Below, piece after piece: positions 54,234 to 62,454 of a stretch of DNA of 64,000 nucleotides. The stretch's first letter is position 1. The number at the start of each line of letters is the position of its first letter. The DNA comes from CAWARU01 sp963784575 (GTDB lineage Bacteria > Pseudomonadota > Gammaproteobacteria > UBA6186 > Azoamicaceae). A model generated the notes under the pieces. That model did not search any database, was not told the origin of the DNA, and saw only the letters and a list, made by a program, of their open reading frames with translations. The translations under genes were made by a program, and so were the position numbers. The stretch covers positions 930,001-994,000 of the forward strand of contig CAWARU010000001.1 of NCBI GenBank assembly GCA_963784575.1. Direction: 5' to 3'.

Positions 54234-55463
54234 TCAATCCCCGCCGCAACCAAAAATGCACCATAACTTTCCTGTGCAATGCTGCTTCACAGATTGTAAT
54301 ACTTTTGCAAGAGCATCAGGCGTGTGTGCAAAATCAACGACAACCATTGGTAGATTCGAAATGCCTCCCAAACGAAGCATGCGTCCGTTAACCGATTGCA
54401 AAGTAGAAATAGCCTTTAATACTGGCTCCAATGCAAATCCTTGTACGAGCAGCGCTGCAACAGCGGCTAGAATATTACTGACATTGAATTCGCCTAATAA
54501 GTTACAGTGAAACTTTCCGACACCCCAAGGTGTATGCAGGCTTGCTTTCATGCCATTTTCATCCAAAATCAGATCTTCTGTATATAGGATATGGCTGGGA
54601 TCATCTGTAGCATCTTTATGAATTTTATATCCGATTACACCGTTCACACCATCCGAAATATCCAAGGTATTGAGTTCTTGCCATAACAAGCGTCCATATT
54701 CATCATCCAAATTCAGAATTTTATACTTTGGCTTAAAATCCAGAAATAATCTTTTTTTGGCCGCGAAATATGAATCCATGTTCTCGTGATAATCTAAGTG
54801 ATCCCGGGTTAGGTTGGTAAAAATCGCGGTATGAAATTTAACACCATTCACGCGTCCTTGTGTTAAACCATGCGATGTGACTTCAATCGCTGCAGCAACT
54901 GCCCCCATCTTATAAAGTTCGGCGAGCTCACGATGTGTTGTGATTGCATCTGCAGTTGTACTATCGATATTTTTAAGCTTCTCCTGCAATCCTGCCCCTA
55001 AGGTACCCATGATGCCGCATCTGCTTCCCAAGTTTGTCATCAGTTGTGCAATAAAATGTGAGCAGGAAGTTTTGCCATTCGTACCGGTAATACCAATCAC
55101 ATCGATAGCTTCTGAGGGTTTGGAATAAAAAATATCTGAAATAAAACCCATGGCATTCTTGAGATCTGCAAAGGGGATGATGGGTACTTTGGTCGAAGTA
55201 ACATTGGCCGCAGTAACATTTAGGCCAGATGCATTTTGATCATTTAGATCTAATACATCTCGATCTGATACCGCTTCTATTAATATTGCACGCGCCCCTT
55301 TTTCGATGGCAGCAGGAATAAATTTCCTGCCGTCTACCGTAAACCCAGAAAGTGCAAAGAACAAATCGCCAGGTTTGACACTGCGACTGTCTTGACATAG
55401 TCCTGTAATACTGAGGTCATCAATGTTCGTGCTAGTGCTGCTGCTTCCAACTCGGAAAGTCAT
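54234..55463 (-). CDS. murE: MurE, N-terminal and central part (ends at in-frame TGA)
   Basis: A 409-codon ORF holding the UDP-binding domain (CQDSRSVKPGDLFFALSG), the ATP loop (GITGTNGKTSCSHF), and FTNLTRDHLDYHENMDSYFAAK. It ends GCGGD then TGA. The family has GCGGDRDxGKRPLM, and the codons after TGA here read DPGKRPLM, so the TGA (54234-54236) replaces one Arg codon; CGA to TGA is one C-to-T change. The lost C-terminal domain binds meso-DAP, so a stop here should abolish activity unless readthrough occurs. An Asn/Thr/Val-rich insert (about 75-100) lies before the ATP domain. Start ATG is five bases after the ftsI stop. Confidence 0.88.
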   Translation of the reverse strand: MTFRVGSSSTSTNIDDLSITGLCQDSRSVKPGDLFFALSGFTVDGRKFIPAAIEKGARAILIEAVSDRDVLDLNDQNASGLNVTAANVTSTKVPIIPFADLKNAMGFISDIFYSKPSEAIDVIGITGTNGKTSCSHFIAQLMTNLGSRCGIMGTLGAGLQEKLKNIDSTTADAITTHRELAELYKMGAVAAAIEVTSHGLTQGRVNGVKFHTAIFTNLTRDHLDYHENMDSYFAAKKRLFLDFKPKYKILNLDDEYGRLLWQELNTLDISDGVNGVIGYKIHKDATDDPSHILYTEDLILDENGMKASLHTPWGVGKFHCNLLGEFNVSNILAAVAALLVQGFALEPVLKAISTLQSVNGRMLRLGGISNLPMVVVDFAHTPDALAKVLQSVKQHCTGKLWCIFGCGGD

Positions 55464-55468
55464 TCAAA

Positions 55469-56623
55469 CTATTCCTGCATACTATCCAAATCATCGTCAT
55501 TCACTGTTGCCACTTTTGCAACTCGCCAATTTTCCGAGTCAGTTATATCTGGCGGAACATTGAACAAGCGCAATGCCCCTGCCGCAATTCTTGAAAATAC
55601 TGGGGCAGCAACATCACTGCCATAATAAAGCTTACCTTTCGGATCATCAATCATAATCACAATGGCAAACTTAGGGTGGCTCGCAGGCGCAAGACCTGCA
55701 AAAACAGAGACATGACTGTCTTGAAGATATCCCCCTGACTGACTTATTTTCTGCACCGTACCGGTCTTTCCTGCTGTTTGATAACCCAAAACTTGGGCTT
55801 TTTTACCACTGCCATACTGTACCACCGTCGTGAGCATATCGAGCAGTTGCCGTGCCACATTGGCATCAATGATTTGTTCACCCGGCGGTATGCCATTTTG
55901 TTTTAAAAAGCTTACAGGTCGTTTTATACCATTTGTTCCTAAAACTGCATAGGCTTGAGCCAACTGAAGTGGTGTTACACTCATGCCATAACCAAAGGAT
56001 AAAGTCGCCAAAACAAAGCAACCTGACTTTGTAGGACGACTCAAAGTCCCTGCACTCTCTCCCGGAAATCCTGAACCTGTTGTCGAACCAAATCCAAAAT
56101 CCATATAAGTTTGCCACAATCGTTCTGGCGGATGTTGAAATGTCAATTTAGTGACACCCACATTGCTCGATTTTTGCAGTACAGTTGCAACATTAATCAA
56201 ACCAAAATTCTTATTCTTCACTTCTTTAACAATACGTCCACCCACTGTCATCCAACCAGGTGAAGTGTCGATCATCGTTGTGGGTGTAATCTGACCGTTT
56301 TGCAAAGCATTCACAACGCTGAATGTTTTCATCACGGAACCGGGTTCAAACACATCTGTCACAGCACGATTCCGACAACGTCCATCATTTTTGAACTTAA
56401 CACGAGTATTGGGGTTGAAGGAAGGTTGATTCACCATCGCCAATATTTCGCCACTTTGCACATCGAGCACAACAGCAGACCCCCCTACTGCCTCTGCTTT
56501 CAAAACAGCTGCTTTTAATTCACGATAGGCAAGATATTGCAGACTTTGATCGATACTCAAGACAACATCTTTGCCGGGTTCCATATCTTTTAACCCTTCT
56601 AAAACCTGCACTTCTCGATTCAA
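55469..56623 (-). CDS. ftsI: FtsI (PBP3), transpeptidase part, -1 frame relative to N-terminal part
   Basis: A 384-codon ORF with a complete transpeptidase domain: EPGSVMKTFSV (active-site Ser and Lys), QKSSNVGV (SxN), and AGKTGTVQK (KTG). The nominal TTG start at 56623 has no ribosome site, and the frame reads naturally further upstream (GPDRLNREVQVLEG). It should cross-link septal peptidoglycan, but it lacks the membrane anchor and pedestal, which are encoded in the preceding ORF. A one-base deletion in GTCC(C)AG near 56637 would explain the break. Confidence 0.88.
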   Translation of the reverse strand: MNREVQVLEGLKDMEPGKDVVLSIDQSLQYLAYRELKAAVLKAEAVGGSAVVLDVQSGEILAMVNQPSFNPNTRVKFKNDGRCRNRAVTDVFEPGSVMKTFSVVNALQNGQITPTTMIDTSPGWMTVGGRIVKEVKNKNFGLINVATVLQKSSNVGVTKLTFQHPPERLWQTYMDFGFGSTTGSGFPGESAGTLSRPTKSGCFVLATLSFGYGMSVTPLQLAQAYAVLGTNGIKRPVSFLKQNGIPPGEQIIDANVARQLLDMLTTVVQYGSGKKAQVLGYQTAGKTGTVQKISQSGGYLQDSHVSVFAGLAPASHPKFAIVIMIDDPKGKLYYGSDVAAPVFSRIAAGALRLFNVPPDITDSENWRVAKVATVNDDDLDSMQE

Positions 56624-57195
56624 TCGATCTGGACCACGCGTTTGCTGCCCGCAACGCCATTCAAAGGTTTGTCGAACGCTAATTCAAGCCCTTCTTGCCC
56701 GTGATCATCCACATCGGTGAATCCCAGGACATGGGCAGTCACTTCTCCCGCAGGATAATAACGACGATATTCTGGTTTTAAATGCACACCCGTGACTGCT
56801 AATTGCCTGATTTCAGCTGCTTTATTGGGTGCAATATGACGTTGTAAATAGATAAATTCTTTGCCTGAATTTTTCGCTGCTTTTTCGAGCAAGTGATCCA
56901 ATGAAATATCCAACACTCCAGCGAGTGCCAATAATTGCGGATGATTGGGATCAAATTCTTTGGGATTTAGCCAAACAGAATCTACAGGTGTGCTGATCGC
57001 TAAGGGCTCGCCATTACGATCTGTGATCATGCCTCTGTTGGCCGGAATACTGACCATTCGAATGGTGCGTGCTTCGCCTTGATGACGCAGAAAATTTTGC
57101 TCAAATATTTGCAAGCTGACAATGCGCCACCCCAGTCCGCCGACAATGGCAGAGAGCGCGAGTGACAATAGTAAATAGCGACCCGTGTATTTCAT
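56620..57195 (-). CDS. ftsI: FtsI (PBP3), membrane anchor and N-terminal pedestal part
   Basis: A 191-codon ORF: one membrane helix (YLLLSLALSAIVGGLGW), then RGMITDRNGEPLAIST, YRRYYPAGEVTAHVLGFTD and GLELAFDKPLNGVAGSKRVV, all typical of class B PBP N-termini. It ends QID-TGA where the family continues RDRLxREV. The transpeptidase domain follows in the -1 frame. The ATG overlaps the ftsL stop (ATGA). Confidence 0.88.
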   Translation of the reverse strand: MKYTGRYLLLSLALSAIVGGLGWRIVSLQIFEQNFLRHQGEARTIRMVSIPANRGMITDRNGEPLAISTPVDSVWLNPKEFDPNHPQLLALAGVLDISLDHLLEKAAKNSGKEFIYLQRHIAPNKAAEIRQLAVTGVHLKPEYRRYYPAGEVTAHVLGFTDVDDHGQEGLELAFDKPLNGVAGSKRVVQID

Positions 57196-57497
57196 TGTCG
57201 AATCACCAAAATGTCTTCGTGTTTCGGTAATACCATATCAAGTTCATGGCTTGCAACTTGTTCCACCCTAACATCAGATCCTAATGTGCCTTGCTCCAAA
57301 AGGAGTCTCGACCATTCCACATGCAAATTATCTCTTGCCTGTTGTAATTGCTGTAATTCAATATGCAATTTTCTATTCAGGTGCTTGGAATACACCACTG
57401 CAATTGCACTGCCTAAAACGCCTAACATAAGGACACAGAGACAAAATGCCTGTATCGATAATAATGGACTTAATGGTCCTTTTGGTAATATCAACAT
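57192..57497 (-). CDS. ftsL: Cell division protein FtsL
   Basis: A 101-residue small bitopic membrane protein: short cytosolic start, one helix (IQAFCLCVLMLGVLGSAIAVVY) and a periplasmic coiled coil with a leucine-zipper-like pattern (LNRKLHIELQQLQQARDNL). Position between rsmH and ftsI and the size fit FtsL, which works with FtsB and FtsQ in the divisome. Stop overlaps the ftsI ATG. Confidence 0.85.
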   Translation of the reverse strand: MLILPKGPLSPLLSIQAFCLCVLMLGVLGSAIAVVYSKHLNRKLHIELQQLQQARDNLHVEWSRLLLEQGTLGSDVRVEQVASHELDMVLPKHEDILVIRQ

Positions 57498-57542
57498 ATT
57501 TGTAACTCTTAACTCTACTTTTATCTTTTTTACCTTGTTTTC

Positions 57543-58481
57543 CTACTTTCCTACTTTCTCCGCAACCCTCAAAACCGCAGAGCGTGCCCGTGGATTGCTC
57601 GCAATTTCTAAAGACGTGGCTTTCTGCTTCTGCCCCACTCGCCGCAACTTCTGATTTCTTTCAAAATCACGAATTGGCAAATTTTTTGGGTGTTCTTCGC
57701 CTCGCTCCGCAGTCTGAATGAAGCGTTTCACCATTCTGTCCTCAAGTGAATGAAAACTGATAACCACCAATCGGCCATTCTGAGTTAGCAATTGCAAACT
57801 TTGTTCCAAGCATTTGGAAAGTTCTTCCATTTCATCGTTAATATGAATTCGAATCGCTTGAAAGCTGCGTGTGGCCGGATGTTTATGTCGCTCCCACGCT
57901 GGGTTTGCTTTTGCAACAATCTCTGCCAGTTCTGCAGTGGTTTCAATCGGCTTTATTTTGCGAGCAGTGATGATAGCACGAGAAATTCTTCGATGAAAGC
58001 GTTCTTCACCAAATTTTTTTAACACTTCTGCTATTTCTTCTTCATTCGCGGCATTCAGCCATTCTTTAGCGCTTTCCCCGCTGGTAGGATCCATTCGCAT
58101 GTCCAAAGATCCCGCTTTTTGAAAGCTAAAACCACGATCTGCTGAATCTAATTGCGGCGAAGAAACACCCAAATCGAACAACATTCCGTTTAGCTTTCCT
58201 ACCACATCTTGTGATTTGCAAAATTCATAAGCACTAGAAAAAGGACCTGATTGAAAAACAAATCGCGCATCTTTTTTTTCCAGTTGTAACGCGTATGGTT
58301 TTGCACTCGGATCTCTGTCCATGGCAAGCAAGCGCCCTGTTTTACCAAGCTGCTCTAATATGGCCGTGGAGTGTCCTCCTCTACCAAAGGTGCCATCAAA
58401 ATAAATGCCATTCGGCATTATGTTTAATCCCTTAATCACTTCTGTCACCATCACTGGTTTATGTTCATCGTTAGATTGCAT
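57543..58481 (-). CDS. rsmH: 16S rRNA (cytosine1402-N4)-methyltransferase
   Basis: A 312-residue methyltransferase. HKPVMVTEVIKGL, DGTFGRGGHSTAIL (SAM site), LFDLGVSSPQLDSADRGFSF and VISFHSLEDRMVKRFI are the RsmH signatures. It methylates C1402 in the ribosomal P site. Five bases separate it from mraZ. Confidence 0.96.
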   Translation of the reverse strand: MQSNDEHKPVMVTEVIKGLNIMPNGIYFDGTFGRGGHSTAILEQLGKTGRLLAMDRDPSAKPYALQLEKKDARFVFQSGPFSSAYEFCKSQDVVGKLNGMLFDLGVSSPQLDSADRGFSFQKAGSLDMRMDPTSGESAKEWLNAANEEEIAEVLKKFGEERFHRRISRAIITARKIKPIETTAELAEIVAKANPAWERHKHPATRSFQAIRIHINDEMEELSKCLEQSLQLLTQNGRLVVISFHSLEDRMVKRFIQTAERGEEHPKNLPIRDFERNQKLRRVGQKQKATSLEIASNPRARSAVLRVAEKVGK

Positions 58482-58485
58482 AAAA

Positions 58486-58944
58486 CTACAAACTCAAAGA
58501 CTCTAATTCCGAGGGTAAGCTTCCCCCCATTTCTAAACCTTCCTCTAGCCAGTTGCTTCGAGAAGTGTTCCAAAATGTTTCATCCCAAATTTCAAATTTT
58601 TTCCCTTGCCCTACCAGCATGAGTGATTTTTGTAATCCAGCATACTCGCGCAAGGGTTGCGGTATTAAAATTCGGCCTTGTCCATCCAACTCCACTTCTG
58701 TTGCGTGTCCAATCAATAAACGCTGCAATCTTCTTGCAGCAGGATTGAAACTTGGCAAGCCAGAAATTTTTTGTTCAATCTGTTCCCATTCTTGAATTGG
58801 ATAAAGAAGTAGGCAGGTTGTCTCAGTTTCGATGGTGATAACCAACAAACCATTGGATTGAGTTTGTAAACGTTCACGAAATCGCGATGGAATTGCCATA
58901 CGCCCTTTTTCGTCTAGTTGAATGGCATTGACCCCGCGAAACAC
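58486..58944 (-). CDS. mraZ: Transcriptional regulator MraZ
   Basis: A 152-residue protein with two AbrB-like SpoVT-type domains: FRGVNAIQLDEKGRMAIPSRFRE and GHATEVELDGQGRILIPQPLREYAGL (in part). It forms a ring that binds direct repeats at its own promoter and represses the division/cell-wall cluster. The start is GTG at 58944, with AGGAG nine bases upstream. A matching binding site lies upstream. Confidence 0.95.
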   Translation of the reverse strand: MFRGVNAIQLDEKGRMAIPSRFRERLQTQSNGLLVITIETETTCLLLYPIQEWEQIEQKISGLPSFNPAARRLQRLLIGHATEVELDGQGRILIPQPLREYAGLQKSLMLVGQGKKFEIWDETFWNTSRSNWLEEGLEMGGSLPSELESLSL

Positions 58945-58969
58945 CGAAAAAATCTCCTGTAAAACCTAT

Positions 58970-58994
58970 TCCCACTTTCTACCACAAATTCCCA
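58970..58994 (-). promoter_or_regulatory. MraZ operator: three TGGKA repeats with 5-base spacers
   Basis: On the minus strand TGGGA (58990-58994), TGGTA (58980-58984) and TGGGA (58970-58974) are each separated by five bases, which matches the known MraZ box (TGGGN repeats, 5-base gaps). It lies between the promoter and mraZ, so autorepression is expected. Confidence 0.8.
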
Positions 58995-59003
58995 CTTTCT
59001 TAA

Positions 59004-59032
59004 ACTATGGGATCTTGACCAGCAGTTGTCAA
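59004..59032 (-). promoter_or_regulatory. Promoter of the mraZ division/cell-wall cluster
   Basis: Minus strand TTGACA (59027-59032), 17-base spacer, CATAGT (59004-59009), just upstream of the MraZ operator. Confidence 0.7.
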
Positions 59033-59381
59033 GGAAAGTTTTCCTACTTAGTATAATTTATTTTTATAAAACAATGTGTTATATACACTAGTCTGGGAAG
59101 CAGCCTTAGAATCTATTAATAGTTTGATGATATGTCGTCTTAAACAAAAATTAAAAAATTTCTGCAAAAATTGAAAAGTGATTTAAAAAACACAGTTTAA
59201 AGCAAAAATCACGATGGAAATAAAGTTATTAAGTTTAAAAATTATATAGATCTAACATTTGATCTGTAACATTTTTTTGCTTGCTAACATTTGTTTTTTA
59301 CTTTTATTTGATCTCTAACATTTATTGTTTGTGGTTCTAAAAATGAAATGCACAATATATAGGAAAAATAAGGGAAATACT

Positions 59382-59526
59382 TGTTCAGAAATCATTTTTA
59401 AATTCTCTGGATTGCCACGTGCTTCGCACTCGCAATGACGCAAGATCTATGCGATTCCGCAAGTATCTTGCGTCATGAGCTCGCGCAGCGAAGCAATCCA
59501 GAGAATTTAAAAATGATTTCTGAACA
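59382..59526. repeat. MITE-like element with 34-bp perfect terminal inverted repeats
   Basis: Bases 59382-59415 and 59493-59526 are perfect inverted repeats (TGTTCAGAAATCA ... TGATTTCTGAACA). The centre contains the CACGTGCTTCGCACTCGCAA sequence also found at 43105. No coding capacity. It fits a non-autonomous mobile element or a large hairpin repeat. Confidence 0.8.
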
Positions 59527-59590
59527 GTTATTATGGGAATTAATGTTAAGGATATAATCTGAGAATATGAAAATATGAGATCTTGGTATT

Positions 59591-60622
59591 TTAATATTCT
59601 ATTTCTTCAAGGAAACCCTTTTGGTTTTCCTCTGTTGCTGTTGCTCTCGCTGTCGCTGCCGCCGTGGTTCGAACTGATTTAGCCATAAAATCAGATCTTT
59701 TTATCCCCAACAACTCTTGAGTCAGTGAATCGATATCAGCCTTTGCCTCATTAGGCAATGCTGAATCAAAAATTGAAACCATTTGTGAAGCTGCCTCTGG
59801 AAATGCGCGCGACAACCTAATCCAACAAGGCGACATCCTATCATTTCCGGCTACAGCACTGCTGCTGCCAGATCTTCTCAGATCTTTTTCATTAGAATAA
59901 GCCGAAACGTCTTCTGTCATTCTACTTCGAGACCCTTGCTTCCTGGTTTGTCCCAATTGTTCTCGGATAATATTCCAGGCATCAATCGATCGTTTGTCTT
60001 CTAGCTCAAATTTATTCAATAAGGGGTAGCAAGGAATGGCGATTGAATAATCTTCTTCCAACTCTATCAGCATCTGACGGGTCGATTCTAAACCTGCCAA
60101 GGCAAATTTATCGGGCGTCACTGGCGCTACTAAAAGATCCGCAGCCAATGCTGCAGCTGCGACAGATTGTCCAAGGCTTGGAGGACAATCAAAGATGATC
60201 AAATCATAATAAGATTGAAGTTGACTAAATGGCTCTCGATATAATGTCTCTAGAGGTAAATTGTTATTCCGAATGACTTCGTCTAAAAGTGCATTTTCAA
60301 TTCTGCTAGGAAAAAGATCAATACCATCAGTCACTTGTATGAGAGAATCATAAATGGGATAACCTTCTGCCAGATGATCGATCATCACAGGAACTTCTTC
60401 CGGATTTTGGTTACAAGCCTGGGTTAAATTGCCCTGGCTGTCTAAATCAACACAGAGGACCTTGGCTCCATAGAGGCTCGCGCGTACTGCTGTTTCGAGT
60501 GCTAGAGAAGTCTTGCCAGTCCCGCCTTTTAGAGACCTGGAAAACGATGATTTTGGGTGAAAATTTGAACTGAAAGAAGCGTTTTGCGACTTTGTGATCG
60601 AAATAAAGATAATTGTCTGCAT
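59591..60622 (-). CDS. ParA-family ATPase, main part (frame break near 60535)
   Basis: ParA-type ATPase: LKGGTGKTSLALETAV (deviant Walker A), VLCVDLDSQGNLTQAC (Walker A') and LIIFDCPPSLGQSV (Walker B). The first 29 codons of this ORF, before SLKGGTGKT, are out of the true frame; the preceding part of the protein (PKIIVFQ) is encoded by the ORF starting at 60722, one base offset. The last 130 residues are Ser/Arg/Ala-rich. It would segregate DNA or position a cargo on the nucleoid; no parB lies beside it. Confidence 0.75.
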   Translation of the reverse strand: MQTIIFISITKSQNASFSSNFHPKSSFSRSLKGGTGKTSLALETAVRASLYGAKVLCVDLDSQGNLTQACNQNPEEVPVMIDHLAEGYPIYDSLIQVTDGIDLFPSRIENALLDEVIRNNNLPLETLYREPFSQLQSYYDLIIFDCPPSLGQSVAAAALAADLLVAPVTPDKFALAGLESTRQMLIELEEDYSIAIPCYPLLNKFELEDKRSIDAWNIIREQLGQTRKQGSRSRMTEDVSAYSNEKDLRRSGSSSAVAGNDRMSPCWIRLSRAFPEAASQMVSIFDSALPNEAKADIDSLTQELLGIKRSDFMAKSVRTTAAATARATATEENQKGFLEEIEY

Positions 60623-60722
60623 TAAATACTGGAAGATCTAGTTCCAATAAACGTGAATTCGCAAAGGCTTGGCTTTGTCCCAAGCACTGAGCTGCGTCTA
60701 TTACAGTCATCTTTGGATTCAT
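60447..60722 (-). CDS. ParA-family protein, N-terminal part with putative DNA-binding segment
   Basis: A 91-codon ORF whose first 62 residues (MTVIDAAQCLGQSQAFANSRL ... FSPKIIVFQ, in part) look like the N-terminal HTH-type region and first strand of a ParA. After that the frame is out of phase; removing one base in CAGGTCTC (near 60540) joins FQ to SLKGGTGKTS. Composite gene 59591-60722. Confidence 0.7.
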   Translation of the reverse strand: MNPKMTVIDAAQCLGQSQAFANSRLLELDLPVFNADNYLYFDHKVAKRFFQFKFSPKIIVFQVSKRRDWQDFSSTRNSSTREPLWSQGPLC

Positions 60723-60857
60723 ATTTGTCTACATCGTAACGGGAAACCTAGAATACTTTAATTATATACTATTTCTAAATATCAATTAGGTTGTTTTTCG
60801 CCCCACAAATATAAGTAAATAAACCAACAAAGATATGGTGTCAATTTAATTATTAAT

Positions 60858-61211
60858 TTATTTTTCCTCAAAACTCACGCTTTCGCCACAGCCGCACTCA
60901 CCCTTTACATTGGGATTAAGGAACTTTAAATATTCACCGAAATCATCTTTGATGCAATCAATGATGGTATTTTTAAGATATGGAACACTTTCTGAAGCAA
61001 TTAAAATTTTAACTCCGTCTCTATTTAACAAAATATCGGGTTCGCAATTATTTTCTTCAGGTACTTCATTGATATACTTAAGATCATAACTAAAACCGGA
61101 GCAGCCTGATTTCTTTATTCCCAATCGCAGCGCTTTGGCTGTAGGATCGGCAGCCAAGCGGCGTTGGATAAAATCTAGCGCGTCATTGGTTACATTGATG
61201 GGTGCTGTCAT
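60858..61211 (-). CDS. iscA: Iron-sulfur cluster assembly protein, IscA/ErpA family
   Basis: A 117-residue A-type carrier. Three conserved cysteines: SGCSGFSYDL and GECGCGESVSF. It takes part in Fe-S cluster delivery. The ATG at 61211 has AGGAGA just upstream; the longer frame from 61229 is less likely. It follows iscS, 21 bases away; no iscU lies between them. Confidence 0.88.
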   Translation of the reverse strand: MTAPINVTNDALDFIQRRLAADPTAKALRLGIKKSGCSGFSYDLKYINEVPEENNCEPDILLNRDGVKILIASESVPYLKNTIIDCIKDDFGEYLKFLNPNVKGECGCGESVSFEEK

Positions 61212-61232
61212 AGTCTCTCCTAAATACAATAC

Positions 61233-62378
61233 TTAATTAATATTTCCTAAATATCTCTTGCGAATTAAATCTATCGCATATTCAATTTCTGCTCTTGTCG
61301 TATAACGACCAAATGAAAATCGTATTGAACAATGCGCCATTTCATTAGTCAAACCCATGGCTCTCAAAACATGTGAAGTGTCTAAATTAGTTCCGGCACA
61401 AGCAGAGCCGCCTGAAAATGCTAAATCCTTTAAACCTTCCTGAAATATATCCCGATCCTGCCCAGAAAAACAAACATTCATTATATTGGGCAAATGGTTT
61501 TCTGGATGCCCATTTAAAAATACACCAGGCAACTCTTTGATGCCATCCCAAAAAAGCTTACGGAGCGCTTTTTGGTGACATTGTTCCTGTTCAAAATCTT
61601 CCCGAGCGACACGAAACGCTTCACCCATTCCCACACATTGATGGGTAGGCAGTGTTCCAGAGCGAATACCACGTTCTTGCCCGCCGCCATGAATCTGCGC
61701 ATTCAAACGAACTTTGGGTATTCTGATAAATAACGCTCCTACTCCCTTTGGGCCGTACACCTTATGGGCTGAAAAAGACATCAAATCGATATCCAGCTTG
61801 GTGAGATCGATCGCTATTTTGCCAACACTTTGTGCAGCATCTACATGGAAGAAAATGTTCGGGGAATGAGATCGCAATAATTTACCAATAGCTTCTATAT
61901 CTTGAATTGCGCCTGTTTCATTATTGGCATGCATCAAGGAAACTAAAATGGTATCCGGACGCAAGGCAGATTGAATGAGATCGGGTTCGATAATACCTTG
62001 TTTATTGGGCTTTAAATAACTGATCTCAAAACCCAAAGATGCCAAAGCAAGACAGGCATCCAGAACTGAGCGATGTTCAGTTTGACTGGTGATGATGTGT
62101 TTGCCGCGAGATTGATAAAATTGCGCGATGCCTTTGATAGCAAGGTTATTGGATTCTGTTGCACCTGAAGTCCAGATGATGTTATTAGGTTCTGCCTTGA
62201 TAAGGCTTGCCACTTCATTTCGTGCTTGTAATATTGCTTCAGACGCTGTTTTTCCAAACGCATGACTTGATGCAGAATTGCCAAAATTGTCCAAGCTTTC
62301 TATCATTTTGGCCGTAACTCTTTCATCCAGAGCAGTGCTGGCGGCGAAATCAAGATATATTGGGAGTTTACGTTCCAT
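61233..62378 (-). CDS. iscS: Cysteine desulfurase, IscS/NifS family
   Basis: A 381-residue PLP enzyme. MSFSAHKVYGPKGVGAL carries the PLP Lys; ITSQTEHRSVLDAC has the His of the active site; FSGGSACAGTNLDTSHVL carries the catalytic Cys loop. It removes sulfur from cysteine for Fe-S clusters and tRNA thiolation (compare TtcA in this window). It is slightly shorter than E. coli IscS (404). It lies between trmJ and iscA in an isc-like order; iscR and iscU are absent. Confidence 0.9.
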   Translation of the reverse strand: MERKLPIYLDFAASTALDERVTAKMIESLDNFGNSASSHAFGKTASEAILQARNEVASLIKAEPNNIIWTSGATESNNLAIKGIAQFYQSRGKHIITSQTEHRSVLDACLALASLGFEISYLKPNKQGIIEPDLIQSALRPDTILVSLMHANNETGAIQDIEAIGKLLRSHSPNIFFHVDAAQSVGKIAIDLTKLDIDLMSFSAHKVYGPKGVGALFIRIPKVRLNAQIHGGGQERGIRSGTLPTHQCVGMGEAFRVAREDFEQEQCHQKALRKLFWDGIKELPGVFLNGHPENHLPNIMNVCFSGQDRDIFQEGLKDLAFSGGSACAGTNLDTSHVLRAMGLTNEMAHCSIRFSFGRYTTRAEIEYAIDLIRKRYLGNIN

Positions 62379-62454
62379 ACAATTAAAGTTACCTACTGAT
62401 ATTGTTTACCTAGCATAATTCCCTGGATTGCTAATATAATCTTCCTCCGAAGAC

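Larger units (their letters stand above)
58945..59590. other. 646-base intergenic region between mraZ and parA
   Basis: It contains the MraZ operator and promoter (58970-59032), an AT-rich section with four copies of TAACATTT (59253, 59267, 59285, 59326), and the repeat element at 59382-59526. No plausible gene was found in it. Confidence 0.7.

Noticed and set aside
54234..54236. TGA reassigned as a sense codon throughout the genome
   Set aside because: TGA works as a normal stop in coupled overlaps such as yejB/yejE and ftsL/ftsI, and ends the 44485-45870 ankyrin gene.
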